Part shown: positions 34,276 to 44,797 of the stretch, piece by piece | How positions within the stretch are numbered: the stretch's first letter is position 1 | Layout: each line of letters begins with the position of its first letter | Assembly (NCBI GenBank): GCA_027382625.1 | Contig: JAJKFJ010021624.1 | Location: forward strand, 124,001-188,000 | Source: Tetmemena sp. SeJ-2015 | Lineage: Eukaryota > Ciliophora > Spirotrichea > Sporadotrichida > Oxytrichidae | Reading direction: 5' to 3' | DNA: 64,000 bases | Notes under the pieces: model-generated | Seen by the model: only the letters and a program-made list of their open reading frames with translations | The model's database searches: none | Told to the model about the DNA's origin: nothing | Position numbers and translations under genes: made by a program

Positions 34276-36141
34276 TCATTATTTAAGATGTCCAAGTTTT
34301 TTAGTTTTTTTTCTACGAGGCCTGGGCTCAGCGACTATGTTGATTGACTAATTTCCAACTGTAATCCACTAGTTGCGTTGGTTATATACCCTCCCAAACA
34401 CATCCAAGTATTTTTTGGATGGAATCATCGTTTCCACTAGCTCGTAAAATGCATCTGGTTTACGAGAGCCCTCTCTGACAGGTTCAAATATGACATTTCG
34501 CACAAATTGTAAGACAGATCGCTCCCTAAGTTTGCTTTATTCTGCCTATTTTTTAGCTAAGACACAAAATTCAGCGCAGTGAGTGAAATATCTACCTATG
34601 CCCTCGTAAATGCATCCATTTTTTCTCATCTTTACCCAAACTAAGATGTCACACTTCTAATAGCCTTTTTCAGATAAGAGCTAAATCGCAGTTTCGAGCT
34701 TGCTCTAGGTTACCCACATGAAGACGTAACCTTCTTTTTGCAGTCTTTAGAAGGGGATGCTGTTGAAAATTGTTTAATCTGGCAAGGTTTTGTATTTGTG
34801 GTTAATGGCTGTGCCTTTCCATGGACCATCAACAGATATCGCCCAAAATTGATCTTCATCGTCATCAGAGATATACTCCTCAATTATTTCCTCCCACATA
34901 TTTTCATTTCTTACGTCACCTTAATACTAGCTTTGGAGATTGTTCCATCTCTTTTCGCCCCAGAGGAACTTCTATGTTTCGAATTCTGTTGGTGGAACTC
35001 TTACTTTAAATGAGTCAGGCTAAACTCTATCCCTATCTTTGCTATTCCTTGCTTTGGTTGTATCAAAAACTAATGCCTTAAATCCAAGCGTCTTTTTCTA
35101 TAATTAATCTTTTAAATCTTATTTTTCATCTTCTGCCAAATCTAAATCATCTGTTAAGTCGTCCACTTTTTGCATAGCTGTCTAGAGAGATCTTTCTATT
35201 TTCAGAACGTACTCTTGTAAAGATTCATTTTAATCTTGTTTTATTATCAAAGCTTCCTAAAGAACTCTGATCTGCTCATCCTTTTATTATAGAATTTTAT
35301 CAATATACTTTTATCTCCTTTATTTTCGTTTTTAAGAGATTCCACTTGAACCTGGAGGATTTTAATATTGAATGTTTGTAAGGAGTTTGACTTTCTTGAC
35401 ATAAATTACACTTTCTAGTTCCCTATCAACTAAGCTGCTAATTTCTTATTATAGTCGAGTTCTTCGACCAAGACTTATAAAACTGCTATTCTGTCCATAG
35501 CTTCTTTCAAGTTCATAGTAAAGCTATTTGAAATGTTGCCTAAATTAATTTAATTCTCTATAGCTTGCCAGGTTCTCGCATAATAAATTGACCTACTTTT
35601 CATTCCATCCAAGCTAAAAGAATTTGTTTTAATCCTGCTATCCAATTTTAAGTTTGAAATTTTGTTTAATTGAAGAATTTGAAGGATTAGCTTTTCTGGT
35701 AATATTTTGATCAGGCATATTTATTTTTATTGACTCATTCAATTTATTCTTTTCAATATCTTTCTCTTTATTTTGAGAGCTTTTATAAATTGAATCGTAA
35801 GGATAATTACTCTCTGCCTCGAATTCCTAAATTAAGCTCTAGCTAAAACAGTTATCACGAAAGGTTGTATCGCTCACTCAACTGAAGGATTGCGATTAAG
35901 TGTCTTTAGATTCGCAACAGTAGCAAGGAAAAGGACATGGGTCTAGAGTAATCCATTCATGCAATTATTCATCAAAGACCCAGTTTCCTTTTGATGGTTT
36001 TTATGGAAGAGCAGTTGCAGATTGTTTATTGTTACTTAGTTCACTCATTTTCATTTTGGATATATCTTCTGATTACTCTAAACTTATCTTAGTGCTTTGT
36101 TTATTTAATTTATTATGTCTTTTATCTCTAGCGCTTGTCAT
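34276..36141 (-). CDS. MT-A70 family methyltransferase homologue (MTA-type subunit, non-canonical DGPW)
   Basis: ATG 36141; TGA 34276-34278. The N-terminus is polar with CPFPCYCCES; a coiled-coil-like middle follows (SLQEYVLKIERSLQTAMQKV, DDLTDDLDLAEDEK). The C-terminal third is MT-A70: SDDDEDQFWAISVDGPWKGT, IPFQRLQKEGYVFMWVTQSK, QKCDILVWVKM, FTHCAEFCVLAKK, NVIFEPVREGSRKPDAFYEL, IPSKKYLDVFGRVYNQRNQW, ITVGN, then a basic PRPRRKKTKK tail. In ciliates, MTA1/MTA9 proteins of this family form the DNA N6-adenine methyltransferase complex. The catalytic DPPW is DGPW here (about 34818-34829), so a structural partner subunit is the better guess. At least one intron or IES lies near 35810-35860. Confidence 0.8.
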
Positions 36142-37795
36142 CTTCTAATCCAAAATTTAAAAGTTACTTTATTATTCTCAAAAAATAATTATATTTATAA
36201 CTATCATAAACACAACAAATAAATGCTTCCAGGCTTCTTTAAAAATGAAATTTAGCTTTATTTATAGGTAATTGATCAATCAAACAGTAGTTACTTCAAA
36301 TAATTTGTCAAACTTTATATTTTAAAACCAATATTCAAAATAATAAAATAAAAGATCCACTATAGTAGTTGGCTTACACAAATATATTAACTCTCCAAAT
36401 CTAATAATATAATAATTTTTTAAATAAACTTTGTAGAAAACCTCAGAATCCTTCAGATTGGTCTAGCTTAAGAGTTTGATAGCTAAACTCTCCTACCCTC
36501 CTAAAATTGGAGTAAAAACTATAGCTTTCCCAGGGCACAATAGTGCTTCTTGAAACTTATTTCAAGTGGAGAAAGCTTAGTTTAATCATCTTTAACTTCC
36601 TCGAATATACTTGCAGAGCAACACTGACATTATTCAAGATCAAATTAAAGTAAGTGATCCTAATACAAATATTTTAGCAACTCTTAAAATTTTGTTCAAT
36701 CAAATTTATTTTATCTCAAGGAAATGTACTCAACAAGAAATCTTTAGCGTTTTGCAGATATTTATGAAAGTTTGATAAGATTTGATAAATAAAAAATGCA
36801 TAGAATTCATGCTTGCTCCAGGTTCATTATTTAATTTCAAGAGACATTTTTAAAATGAGTAAAAAGTTGACCTTCATTGCATAAATATCTCATAAGAGAC
36901 AAGAATGAGCTTTAATTTAAAAATGTAAGTTTTTTAGGTATATATTATTTTCAATCTACATTTAAATTAGCCTATGCAGTTTTAAACATAGTAAATACGA
37001 GTAATTGAATGAATCATTTTTATATATTTAATTATTTTATAAAAAAGTTTGTAAGAAAAAGAAAGATTTTTCCTTGTCTATGTTCTAATATGTCACTAGA
37101 ACAATAGTTTTATGATATTATATCAGCAAACATAAATAATATATTCTGGTTTTTTATTTCAGGGAATTGATAAAATGAATGAATGTTTTCTATCTCAAAA
37201 CCTATTATAAAATTCTTCGAAATAATTTCTTTCCAAAGTGCTGAATAAAATTTACTATTTTTTATTCTATGTTACATGTTTATTTCTTTTTATTGAGAAA
37301 CAGCTCACCTAAAAAATTTATTCTTAAGTCTTAAGCTTATACCAATAAATATTCAACTTTTTAATTTAAACTCACTTAATGTAACTCTCTCAAAAATAGG
37401 TATCATAATTTATGCTATTTATAAAATTTCTCCTCCAAAACTACATTAAATATAATTCATAAGTCATAGTTTTTACTATGATTTATATTTCTCAGGTCAT
37501 TATTTTTGAATAAGAATCCATAAAATGAAGGAGATTTTACATTTTTAAGGGCTTAGATAAATTAAAAGAAGTCTCATATTTTTAAATTAAGAGATTTGCA
37601 TAATTGTTTGTACAGTATGTTGAAGAGAAATTTGAAGTCATATTATGATATTCATGCGTAGTAGTAATGTCATAATCCAATTTCAAGATCAAAGAGGCAA
37701 TTGAAAATAGTATCTCAGAGCAAATTTTAATTGGCTATTAAAACTTTCTTTCATCCATCGTAAATCTAAATTTTGAATTGAATGCGCTACTTTCT
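36142..37795. other. Long AT-rich non-coding stretch, probably germline-limited
   Basis: About 1.65 kb next to a transposase gene with no coherent coding frame on either strand. A slightly GC-richer patch at 36440-36600 is the only textural change. It is probably part of the transposon neighbourhood or other eliminated DNA. No terminal inverted repeats, C4A4 telomere tracts or tandem arrays were seen. Confidence 0.5.
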
Positions 37796-39307
37796 TCATT
37801 TGATCAACTCCTCTAAATGAATAAAATGTTTTAAGAGCTTAGATATAGCTTACTTTGACGGGATAGGCATTTTTATCAACTCTTGCTTTTTTATGAAGGC
37901 AAATAGTTTCTCAACAGGAGCTAAATTAAATTGATATGGACCCAAATAAAAAATTGGCAATTTTAACTCCTCTATCTTTGCTTTCACAAATGTGCTCTTA
38001 TGGTAGGTTGCGTTATCGACTAAAAATACTACTTTCTGTCTCCACTAAGAGTCTTAACTTTATAGGTAGCATGATAACTGAAGTAAATAATGGACGAAGC
38101 ATATACTGTTATTCCGCCCTTTATTAATTTGATAATAAACGTCTCCTTTTGAACTAACTCCGGCTATCAGATTTACTTGAGAGAGTCTTGAAGAGGAACT
38201 ATGGTAGGCTTGCTAGCCTTTCTTAGACCATTAATACCTCAAATTTGAACTAAACTAGAGGCTACTTTCATCAATATTAATGATACTAAACCCTTTTGAC
38301 AACAGCTCAACATAATTTTATGCTGCAAGAGACCTACACTATAGAGACTGTGGATTGTTTGCTCTCTAGTTGATGAAATATAGCTTCTTGAAACTATACC
38401 CCAAGTCGCTCTTTAAGATTGTTCACAAATATGAATCAGAACATATCAATTTATATGATTTCCGTAACAATGCTTGGAGTTATTTCAAAGTATAATGCTT
38501 ATCGCCATTTTAGAAAGCATACTAGACTGCTCTAAAGACTTTTCCTCGTAATGAGAAATATTTTCTTTTCGAAAAGTTATTGATGGGATTTTTTTTACAG
38601 TGGCGTAGCCTAAGGTTCTAATTAAGCTCATAGGGACTTATTTTAAGTCTTTTGCTAATTTATTTTTTACTGCAATTGTGCATTCTTAAGTCAATTATTT
38701 TCTAAGCAATTAAGAGCTGCTTTTGTTCTGATTTAACATATGAGCTTGATAACCTTGTGGAATAGTTCTTTAAACAGAGTTCATTTACATCTTTCTCATC
38801 ATGGTAGAAGCCACTTTATCCATACTTCATTTATTCTTTCTCCTTCATTTCATTAATCATGACCTAAGCCTACTGCTTAAACTATTATTGGTCTTGGAGA
38901 GGATTTTGATATGAAGGACATGATGAGAGATGGAGACTGATGGTTTTAACTAAAAAGTCTAAATCTTATTGAGCAATCTACTCTTAATTTAACTGCCTCT
39001 ATTCCTAAATCTTTTTTAGCTCAAGGTATGGGTCAAAATAGTGAGGCATGTATCTCGTCTCATAGAGCTTACTTAGTAGCTGGGCCTCAAGTCATCTATT
39101 TTCATCTGCTTAAAGATCTCTGATTTCTAAAGACTTGCTATGATTTTGGCCATGAATTATAAAATCTGAGCATTGATAGTTATAGGTTATATTAAGAGGT
39201 TATGTATCCTCCTGGCTCTTTTCACTCTAGGAGTCGTCAGAAAAGCTATCCTTTTCTTCCCCATTATCTTGACGTCTAAAGTATTACCTCAACTATGTTT
39301 GCTTCAT
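37796..39307 (-). mobile_element. DD34E transposase gene (IS630/Tc1/mariner superfamily, TBE-like)
   Basis: TGA at 37796-37798. An uninterrupted frame of 417 codons runs from ATG 39049. Motifs: an HTH-like block (IIDLRMHNCSKKQISKRLKI), first catalytic Asp in FSIINIDESSLQFSS, GVSSKGDVYYQINKGRN, second Asp in VVFLVDNATYHKSTF, catalytic Glu in FNLAPVEKLFAFIKK, with exactly 34 residues between the second Asp and the Glu. Size and type fit the ~42-kDa TBE transposase of hypotrichs, which excises germline elements. The same frame is open further upstream to an ATG at 39307 except for one TGA (39092-39094), where Trp would read naturally. Upstream text (MKQTQLRQYFRRQDNGEEKD) is coding-like. All three catalytic residues are intact. 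Confidence 0.85.
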
Positions 39308-39519
39308 CTTATAATATACAGTATAATATTAATTTAATTTCAACTATTAAAAGTCTTTCGCCTAACTGTTTTTCTTTATAGAGAATAGTAGCTTATTTAA
39401 TATAAGTTTAGTTTCGGGACTATTAATTATAAACTAATTTGCAAAGCTTAGATAGGCATTTGCCATCGAGTAAAATATTTATGATTTGTATCTGAACCTT
39501 TGTAGACAACGAATTTGCA
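39308..39519. other. Divergent spacer between the transposase and the next gene
   Basis: About 210 bp of AT-rich DNA; could contain the transposon edge. No inverted repeat matching the other side was found by eye. Confidence 0.35.
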
Positions 39520-40332
39520 ATGGAAAGCAGTTTGAGACCTGTGAATATCCACCAGCTAACAGAGAAGATTGGTTCCAAGAAAGAGCTCTATGATTTCTTG
39601 ACATAAGACTGCAACGCATACTTGCCAAAGATGACATGCACGAATGTCTATTTCTTTAAGTCCATAATTAATGGGGAGAAAGAAGTAAGAAAAAGTTAAA
39701 ATAATTTCGCTAGTATCTCCGCAGAAATGATGTTGTTGTGTCTGCAGTGCCTTAGATTGACGGCCTTACCGCAGAAGATTTCATGGATTTTGCTAAGGAC
39801 AAGCCTTCAATCCTCAGATTCCTTCCAGATCAGTGCGACTGGCTGCATTTGGATAAGAAGTGGATCTGCGATGTATTGCTAAGCTTAGACAGAGAGGGGA
39901 TCAGCTAAATGATCAATAATGCCAAACGAAAGAGAAGAGAAAGACTTGACAATTCGCAAAACCTTATCGTCCATATGAAGCCAGAGTTTGCTTAAGCTCT
40001 CTAGGAGTCAATAAACTATAGTGGTAAGATACGATTAGTATTTCTAATTGCTTCTAGTTCATAAAGGAAGGTCTGCTCATTTGCTTAAAGGTACAGCTTA
40101 GAGAAGAAGAAAGTAAGGCGAGATCGAGGAAGTGAAAGGTGAAGAGAAAGAGCTCAAGCAAAGCAAGTAAAAATATCTTGAAGTGAATAAGAGGATGCGC
40201 CTTGAGTTTGACGTGTTGAAAGAGCAGCTAGACGAACTAAATTCCTACAAAGAACTTGTTCACAACTTGCACTCTGAAGGAATAATCGATGATGAAGGGA
40301 GAGCTCAAAGATAGAGCGACTTAATGGATTGA
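39520..40332 (+). CDS. Unknown conserved-looking protein with C-terminal coiled coil
   Basis: The ATG at 39520 opens MESSLRPVNIHQLTEKIGSK and ends exon 1 at SIINGEKE. A GT-AG intron (GTAAGAAA to CCGCAG) follows. Exon 2 reads VVVSAVPQIDGLTAEDFMDF, PDQCDWLHLDKKWICDVLLS, RKRRERLDNSQNLIVHMKPE. A second intron (GTAAGATACG to CTTCTAG) is followed by a Lys/Glu/Gln coiled coil (VNKRMRLEFDVLKEQLDELN) and TGA at 40330. The middle block around DWLHLDKKWICDVL is distinctive but not a family I recognise. Confidence 0.7.
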
Positions 40333-40430
40333 ATTTGATACAAATTTTAAGTAGGCTTAAGCCTTAACATACTTAAACCTAATTCTAATTCTTCAACTCA
40401 AACTCTTCTAAGGTCTTGAAGATTTTCATG

Positions 40431-41243
40431 TCATGCCATGAGGTGATTCTGAGCATTAGATCTTGTTCTGCGAACACTCAACTCTCTTTACTTTTGCAAG
40501 TATCCACCTCTCTTTTACCCTCTAAGAGATTTTGCTTGTATTTCTTAGTCCCCTTTAACTTCATCCTAAAATTTCTCAATTTATTTTAGGTTTGTTTTTC
40601 TCTATTCTTATCTTGTCCCTTGAGTAATTTAAGTAAGTTTATGAGTTAAAACTTTTCTTTTCTTCAAATTATTTTTCACTTCTCTCTTTTTTTGGTGGCT
40701 TATTTCAGAGGGTTCTTTTCCATCGTTTTATCCTCTATTTACAGCAGTTTTCAAGGGAAGAAGATCATTTACTCTGAGATCCTATTAATCATCTATTAAA
40801 ACTTGAGGAGAATTAGAGATGTGCATTTCATCTCTAACTTAATCGACATCCAGAGCCTCAAATACTTAATCCTCCGCGGCAAGAAAAGAGTTTCTATTTT
40901 GTTCATCTTCTTCATTAGGAATTAAGTGAGATTAACATCCTGCTTTTGATAATTAGCTTTGTGGAGTCTATTCACAATCTTAGCTTTTCAGGTTGGGCGC
41001 ATCTGCTTTTTATTCCTCTAAATTATTGAAATCTCTTATTTCAATTGCAGCTTACCAAATCTCAAGACTCTCATCCTTTTAAATACTAGAAGAGGCCCCA
41101 TCAAGAGAAAGTCCAGCAAGGAGACTTTGTAGCTGTGAAAGCTTCTAATGGCTCTGATTTTCAGATAAATGCCAGAACAAATCTCTTTCCTAATTGAATG
41201 TAAGTTGAGATCCAGGTTTGAAAACAATCTAGGTATATTATCC
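40431..41243 (-). CDS. In-frame extension of the SecA-like gene beyond an internal TGA
   Basis: Directly after the TGA of the SecA-like ORF, and in the same frame, 271 codons remain open to TGA 40431-40433. The text is clearly coding in style: GSQLTFNQERDLFWHLSENQ, KLSQLQSLLAGLSLDGASSS, NEEDEQNRNSFLAAEDQVFE, ending in a basic region VRRTRSNAQNHLMA. Either it is the true C-terminal part of the helicase protein separated by a nonsense TGA or sequence error, or a second gene whose start is missing. No ATG near 41243 offers a convincing independent start. Confidence 0.6.
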
Positions 41244-43802
41244 TCATTTTTACATTCTCCCAACTCTCCCAATTATTTACTCAAAAGTTTTTTCAGGAAA
41301 GAAATCGCAAACAATCACAAAGAGTCCTCCGTTTTACTCTATCTCTTAGTTCGACTTTAAGTCAGTACCTCTTCCTTGTTACTCTGTTAATAAGAAAACT
41401 CCGTATTAATTTCGGAGGTTCCTCTGTCCAAATGATTTTTCAATTTAAGCCTCAACTTTGGCGCCTTTCATTGGTCGCAAAGAATGGAAAGGAATGGAGT
41501 TGAACTTTTTGAAGTTTGTATCGAGAATGGAGTATGAGCTCTAAGCCACGATGACTACCGGGCTCAGATGTATCTATGATTAGCAAACCTCGAAAACTCT
41601 TTTAAAGAAGTCCTGCTATGTATTTGTTACGAGTTCGCTGCCTAAGTTTATCTTTTTATCTCCAAGGATTTCGTTGATATTAGGAAATTAAATTTCCTCT
41701 GTTTCGAAAGCTAGTCTTAAGCAAGCTCTTTCCTTCTCATTTATTTTTGATCCAGTGAATCCAATGCATCCTTAAGATAATTTAATGAAATCTATGGTTT
41801 CCTTCATCTACTAGACGCTTCCATCAAAAACTATCCAATCATACTCATCTAGTATGCATCTAGCTCCTTTCCAAACTTTCCTAAATACTTCATCATTCAT
41901 GCTCTAAGAAAAAACTTTCTGAGTCAGGTAAAATATTCCTTTCTGATTTTGAAATTGATTAACATTCACATCAAGCCCGATTTTACGAAGATGAGGGCCA
42001 AAGTTTTTTTCATCTCTGAGAATAAGATGATCATTCTTTCCAATGATAAAGATTGGCTAGTTATTTTAACTTGCTAAAATTGCAGCCAAAGAAGTACAAA
42101 GTAAAGTTTTCCCGTTGCCTATACCAAAGTTGATGAACATAAAGCTTTTGTGATGCTTTGTAATAAAGTTAAGGCAAAACCTTTGCTGCTTTAGAAGTTC
42201 AAACCCAAGCAAAGATTAGAACTTCTCTAGTTAGCTTATTTCATCAAAGTATTAGGTAAAATTAGAAGATTCATAGGTTGTGGAATGAGTTTTCTCTTTA
42301 TTTAAGGCTATAAACTCTTGAACAAATCTTAAACCGTCCTTTTCAGTGAAGTCTTCAACTTTTTTGGGTAGGGCTCTGAGTTTATCTAGAGAGCTAAAAT
42401 CTGCTCTCATTAAGTCGCTAATTATATCTTTGAGCCCTTTACAGCCTTTTTCATGGCTGATGTTTATGAAATCTTCAGCTAGTTAACCTATTCGATTCAG
42501 GTTGCTAAGCCATCTGGGATTTCTGTTTTTCAATTCTATTGAAATTTGGCAAATAAGATTGGAGAAATCATCTTGCTCAATAAAATCCCACTTTGAGACG
42601 AACAAATCATTCATTCTAATTATGAAGCTATCCAACTAGCTGTATGTAGAGGCCTAAGAAAGAGCGCAAATATAGATGAAATCTCTAACAAGAGGCACAG
42701 GGACATCTCTTATCAGTCTCAGTCCTTAATCCTCCTTGACGAGCTAAATGAATGGCCTATTAAGTATCATTAGAGTGTTTGGTAGAAGTCTTATTACTTG
42801 AGAGTCTATCTTAAAAAGATTGAAAGTGCCCATCATTAGTTGGACAACACCTATATTGCCTCGATCAAACTTAAGTAGCTCTTCTTGATATTGAGATAAG
42901 GAGTCAGGCTCGTTCAGAAAGATATAATTTGCTAGCCCCAGTGCCTGCTCTGAGTTTGGACGAGTAGCCAGTAAAATCATAGCACTCTGGAGCAACTATG
43001 AATCAATCTCAATGATTTCGTAGTTGTAATAAAGAAGTGATATAACGAAGAGCCTCGATTTTATGTGAAGATTAGCTTTAGACATCACATTGAGGTCATA
43101 GACCATCCTAAACATATTTGCTCCGTGTATCTCTGAGCAAGTAGTTTTAAGGTTCTGTAAAAAATCTAGAAGACTCTGACTATTTCTAGAATAGATCTTT
43201 TGTATAAAATCAAATCGTGCGCTCTATGGAATTACCATAAACTCTCTCAAATAAGAAGATGTTATTTCAGATTGAATTTTAGCTCCGAGGTTGATTTGTT
43301 AACCTATAGAGTCTACTCCTATCTAATTTTTCTAGTCATTGACGTCTAGGGCTTTCTACTAAAAAGGGTCGGTTTTCATATCTAAAATTTCTTTGAGACC
43401 AGGAGGACTTAGCTTTACAGATACTTCTTTCGTCGATTTGAGCTTTCTTTTAGTCGCCTTGTTTAAGATGAACTTGCTGAGAAATCTTGGAATATCGGAA
43501 GAGTTTTTTAAAATTTTGAATTCTTCAATCTCTAAGATTTTATCGAGAGAGTAGTTGATGGTAGGAAGAATCAGTTTAGCCTTGTCAACTAATTCCGGAT
43601 ACATAGCTCCAGCATAAGTACTTTTCCTGCCTCTTCTTTAAAGAGTTACTTCATTTAATTAGGAGTATTCAGATTTTCCAGAAATCCGACTCATGTCTCG
43701 CTCTATCATTTTGGCCTCTTCGGTGAAATTTTTCTCTATCATTCCTTGAGAGCAGTCATCCGAGTTTATTGTCTTCACTTATTCAGTCTAATGATTTTCC
43801 AT
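41244..43802 (-). CDS. SecA-like superfamily 2 helicase/translocase ATPase
   Basis: Intron-free ORF of 852 codons from ATG 43802 to TGA 41244. The N-terminal half is helical and unassigned. From about residue 555 it reads as a DEAD-type motor: Walker A INFGIGNGKTLLCTSLAA, Walker B CILDEYDWIVFDGS (about residue 650), motif III-like IGFTGSKINEKE, motif V TEQQGRGTDLKS (about 810), GGLFVIVCDFFPEKTFEQ, motif VI IIGRVGRM (about 846). The DEYD box, GRGTDLK and GGL-V order match SecA motor domains rather than ordinary RNA helicases. SecA-like ORFs without the preprotein cross-linking region occur in ciliates; function in a eukaryotic nucleus-encoded setting is unknown. The TGA follows motif VI at once, which is unusually early. 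Confidence 0.8.
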
Positions 43803-44797
43803 TCTTAATTGCCTCCAAAATTTAATTTTACTTAATTAATGCGCGCTTAAATTAATTAAGTTTCTAAATCAAACATAATTAAGAACTTATTAGAGTCTTA
43901 ATTCAAAACTTAATTAAAAAGAGCCAAACTTATTGTTAAAATGCATGAAAATCACATCATTTTCAAGAATTTGTAATGAAGATTCAATAACTTCTCTCTA
44001 AGAGATTTCCAACTTATAATTTATTGCCTAATGATTAGGTATCAATTTTTGTTTTGCTATAAGTAATTTAGCTTCAAGACTTCCAGCCACATCAAGCTTA
44101 ATATTTAGGTTTGCTATTTTATGACTGTATACCACTTTATAATTAAGACATTCTTAATTATATTAAGAGCATAAAGTAACACTACTTTTCCCTCCCTTTT
44201 TGCTATTTTCAGTGATATTGGCAACCATAATCACTAGAGACTATGACATTTAAGCTATAAATGCTGTTTTTTGATGTGCAGAGATTGAATTCTGGAGGTT
44301 TTGAATTTATCTAAAATCTCATGGCCTAACATTCATTACTTATGCTTTCTCATTTTACCTCAATATCTTAATTGTCATAATGTTTGTTAATGCATTTGAC
44401 TCAGTAAATATTGCTGACAGTCACTACTATTTCAAAAAATATGTTATTATAATATACAATTCAATGAGTAGTTTATGCTAGCCTTAAAACAAGCTTGAAT
44501 GTTCAAAATAAATGGAAAAAGTAGAAGGGAAACAAGCTATAGTTTATTTATTAATTGTTTATGTCAACTTGAATTCAAATATTTTGGACTTTCAATAAAG
44601 AAAAAAATTTTAAAATCTTTTTAAATTTTAAATTTAATTTTTAATTAAATCCATCAGCGCTACATCTTGCAACACGTGTGGACCTATATTCAGTTTTTTC
44701 CTCTCAACTACATCAAGACCATAAGATTATTGTACGTATTTAATCGTATCCAAAGCAGCCTACTCATAATAGAGAGCGCTAGTCTTGCATCTCTCAT
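43803..44797. other. AT-rich intergenic region
   Basis: Roughly 1 kb between the start of the SecA-like gene and the end of the next leftward gene. Very AT-rich with repeated TTAATTAA-type words at 43826-43920. No coding frame, telomere repeat or RNA gene was recognised. Confidence 0.45.

Noticed and set aside
41036..41360. Rightward LRR/F-box-like ORFs at 40.4-41.4 kb
   Set aside because: They are the antisense shadow of a leftward frame with clear acidic/Gln coding texture and of the conserved SecA motor end.
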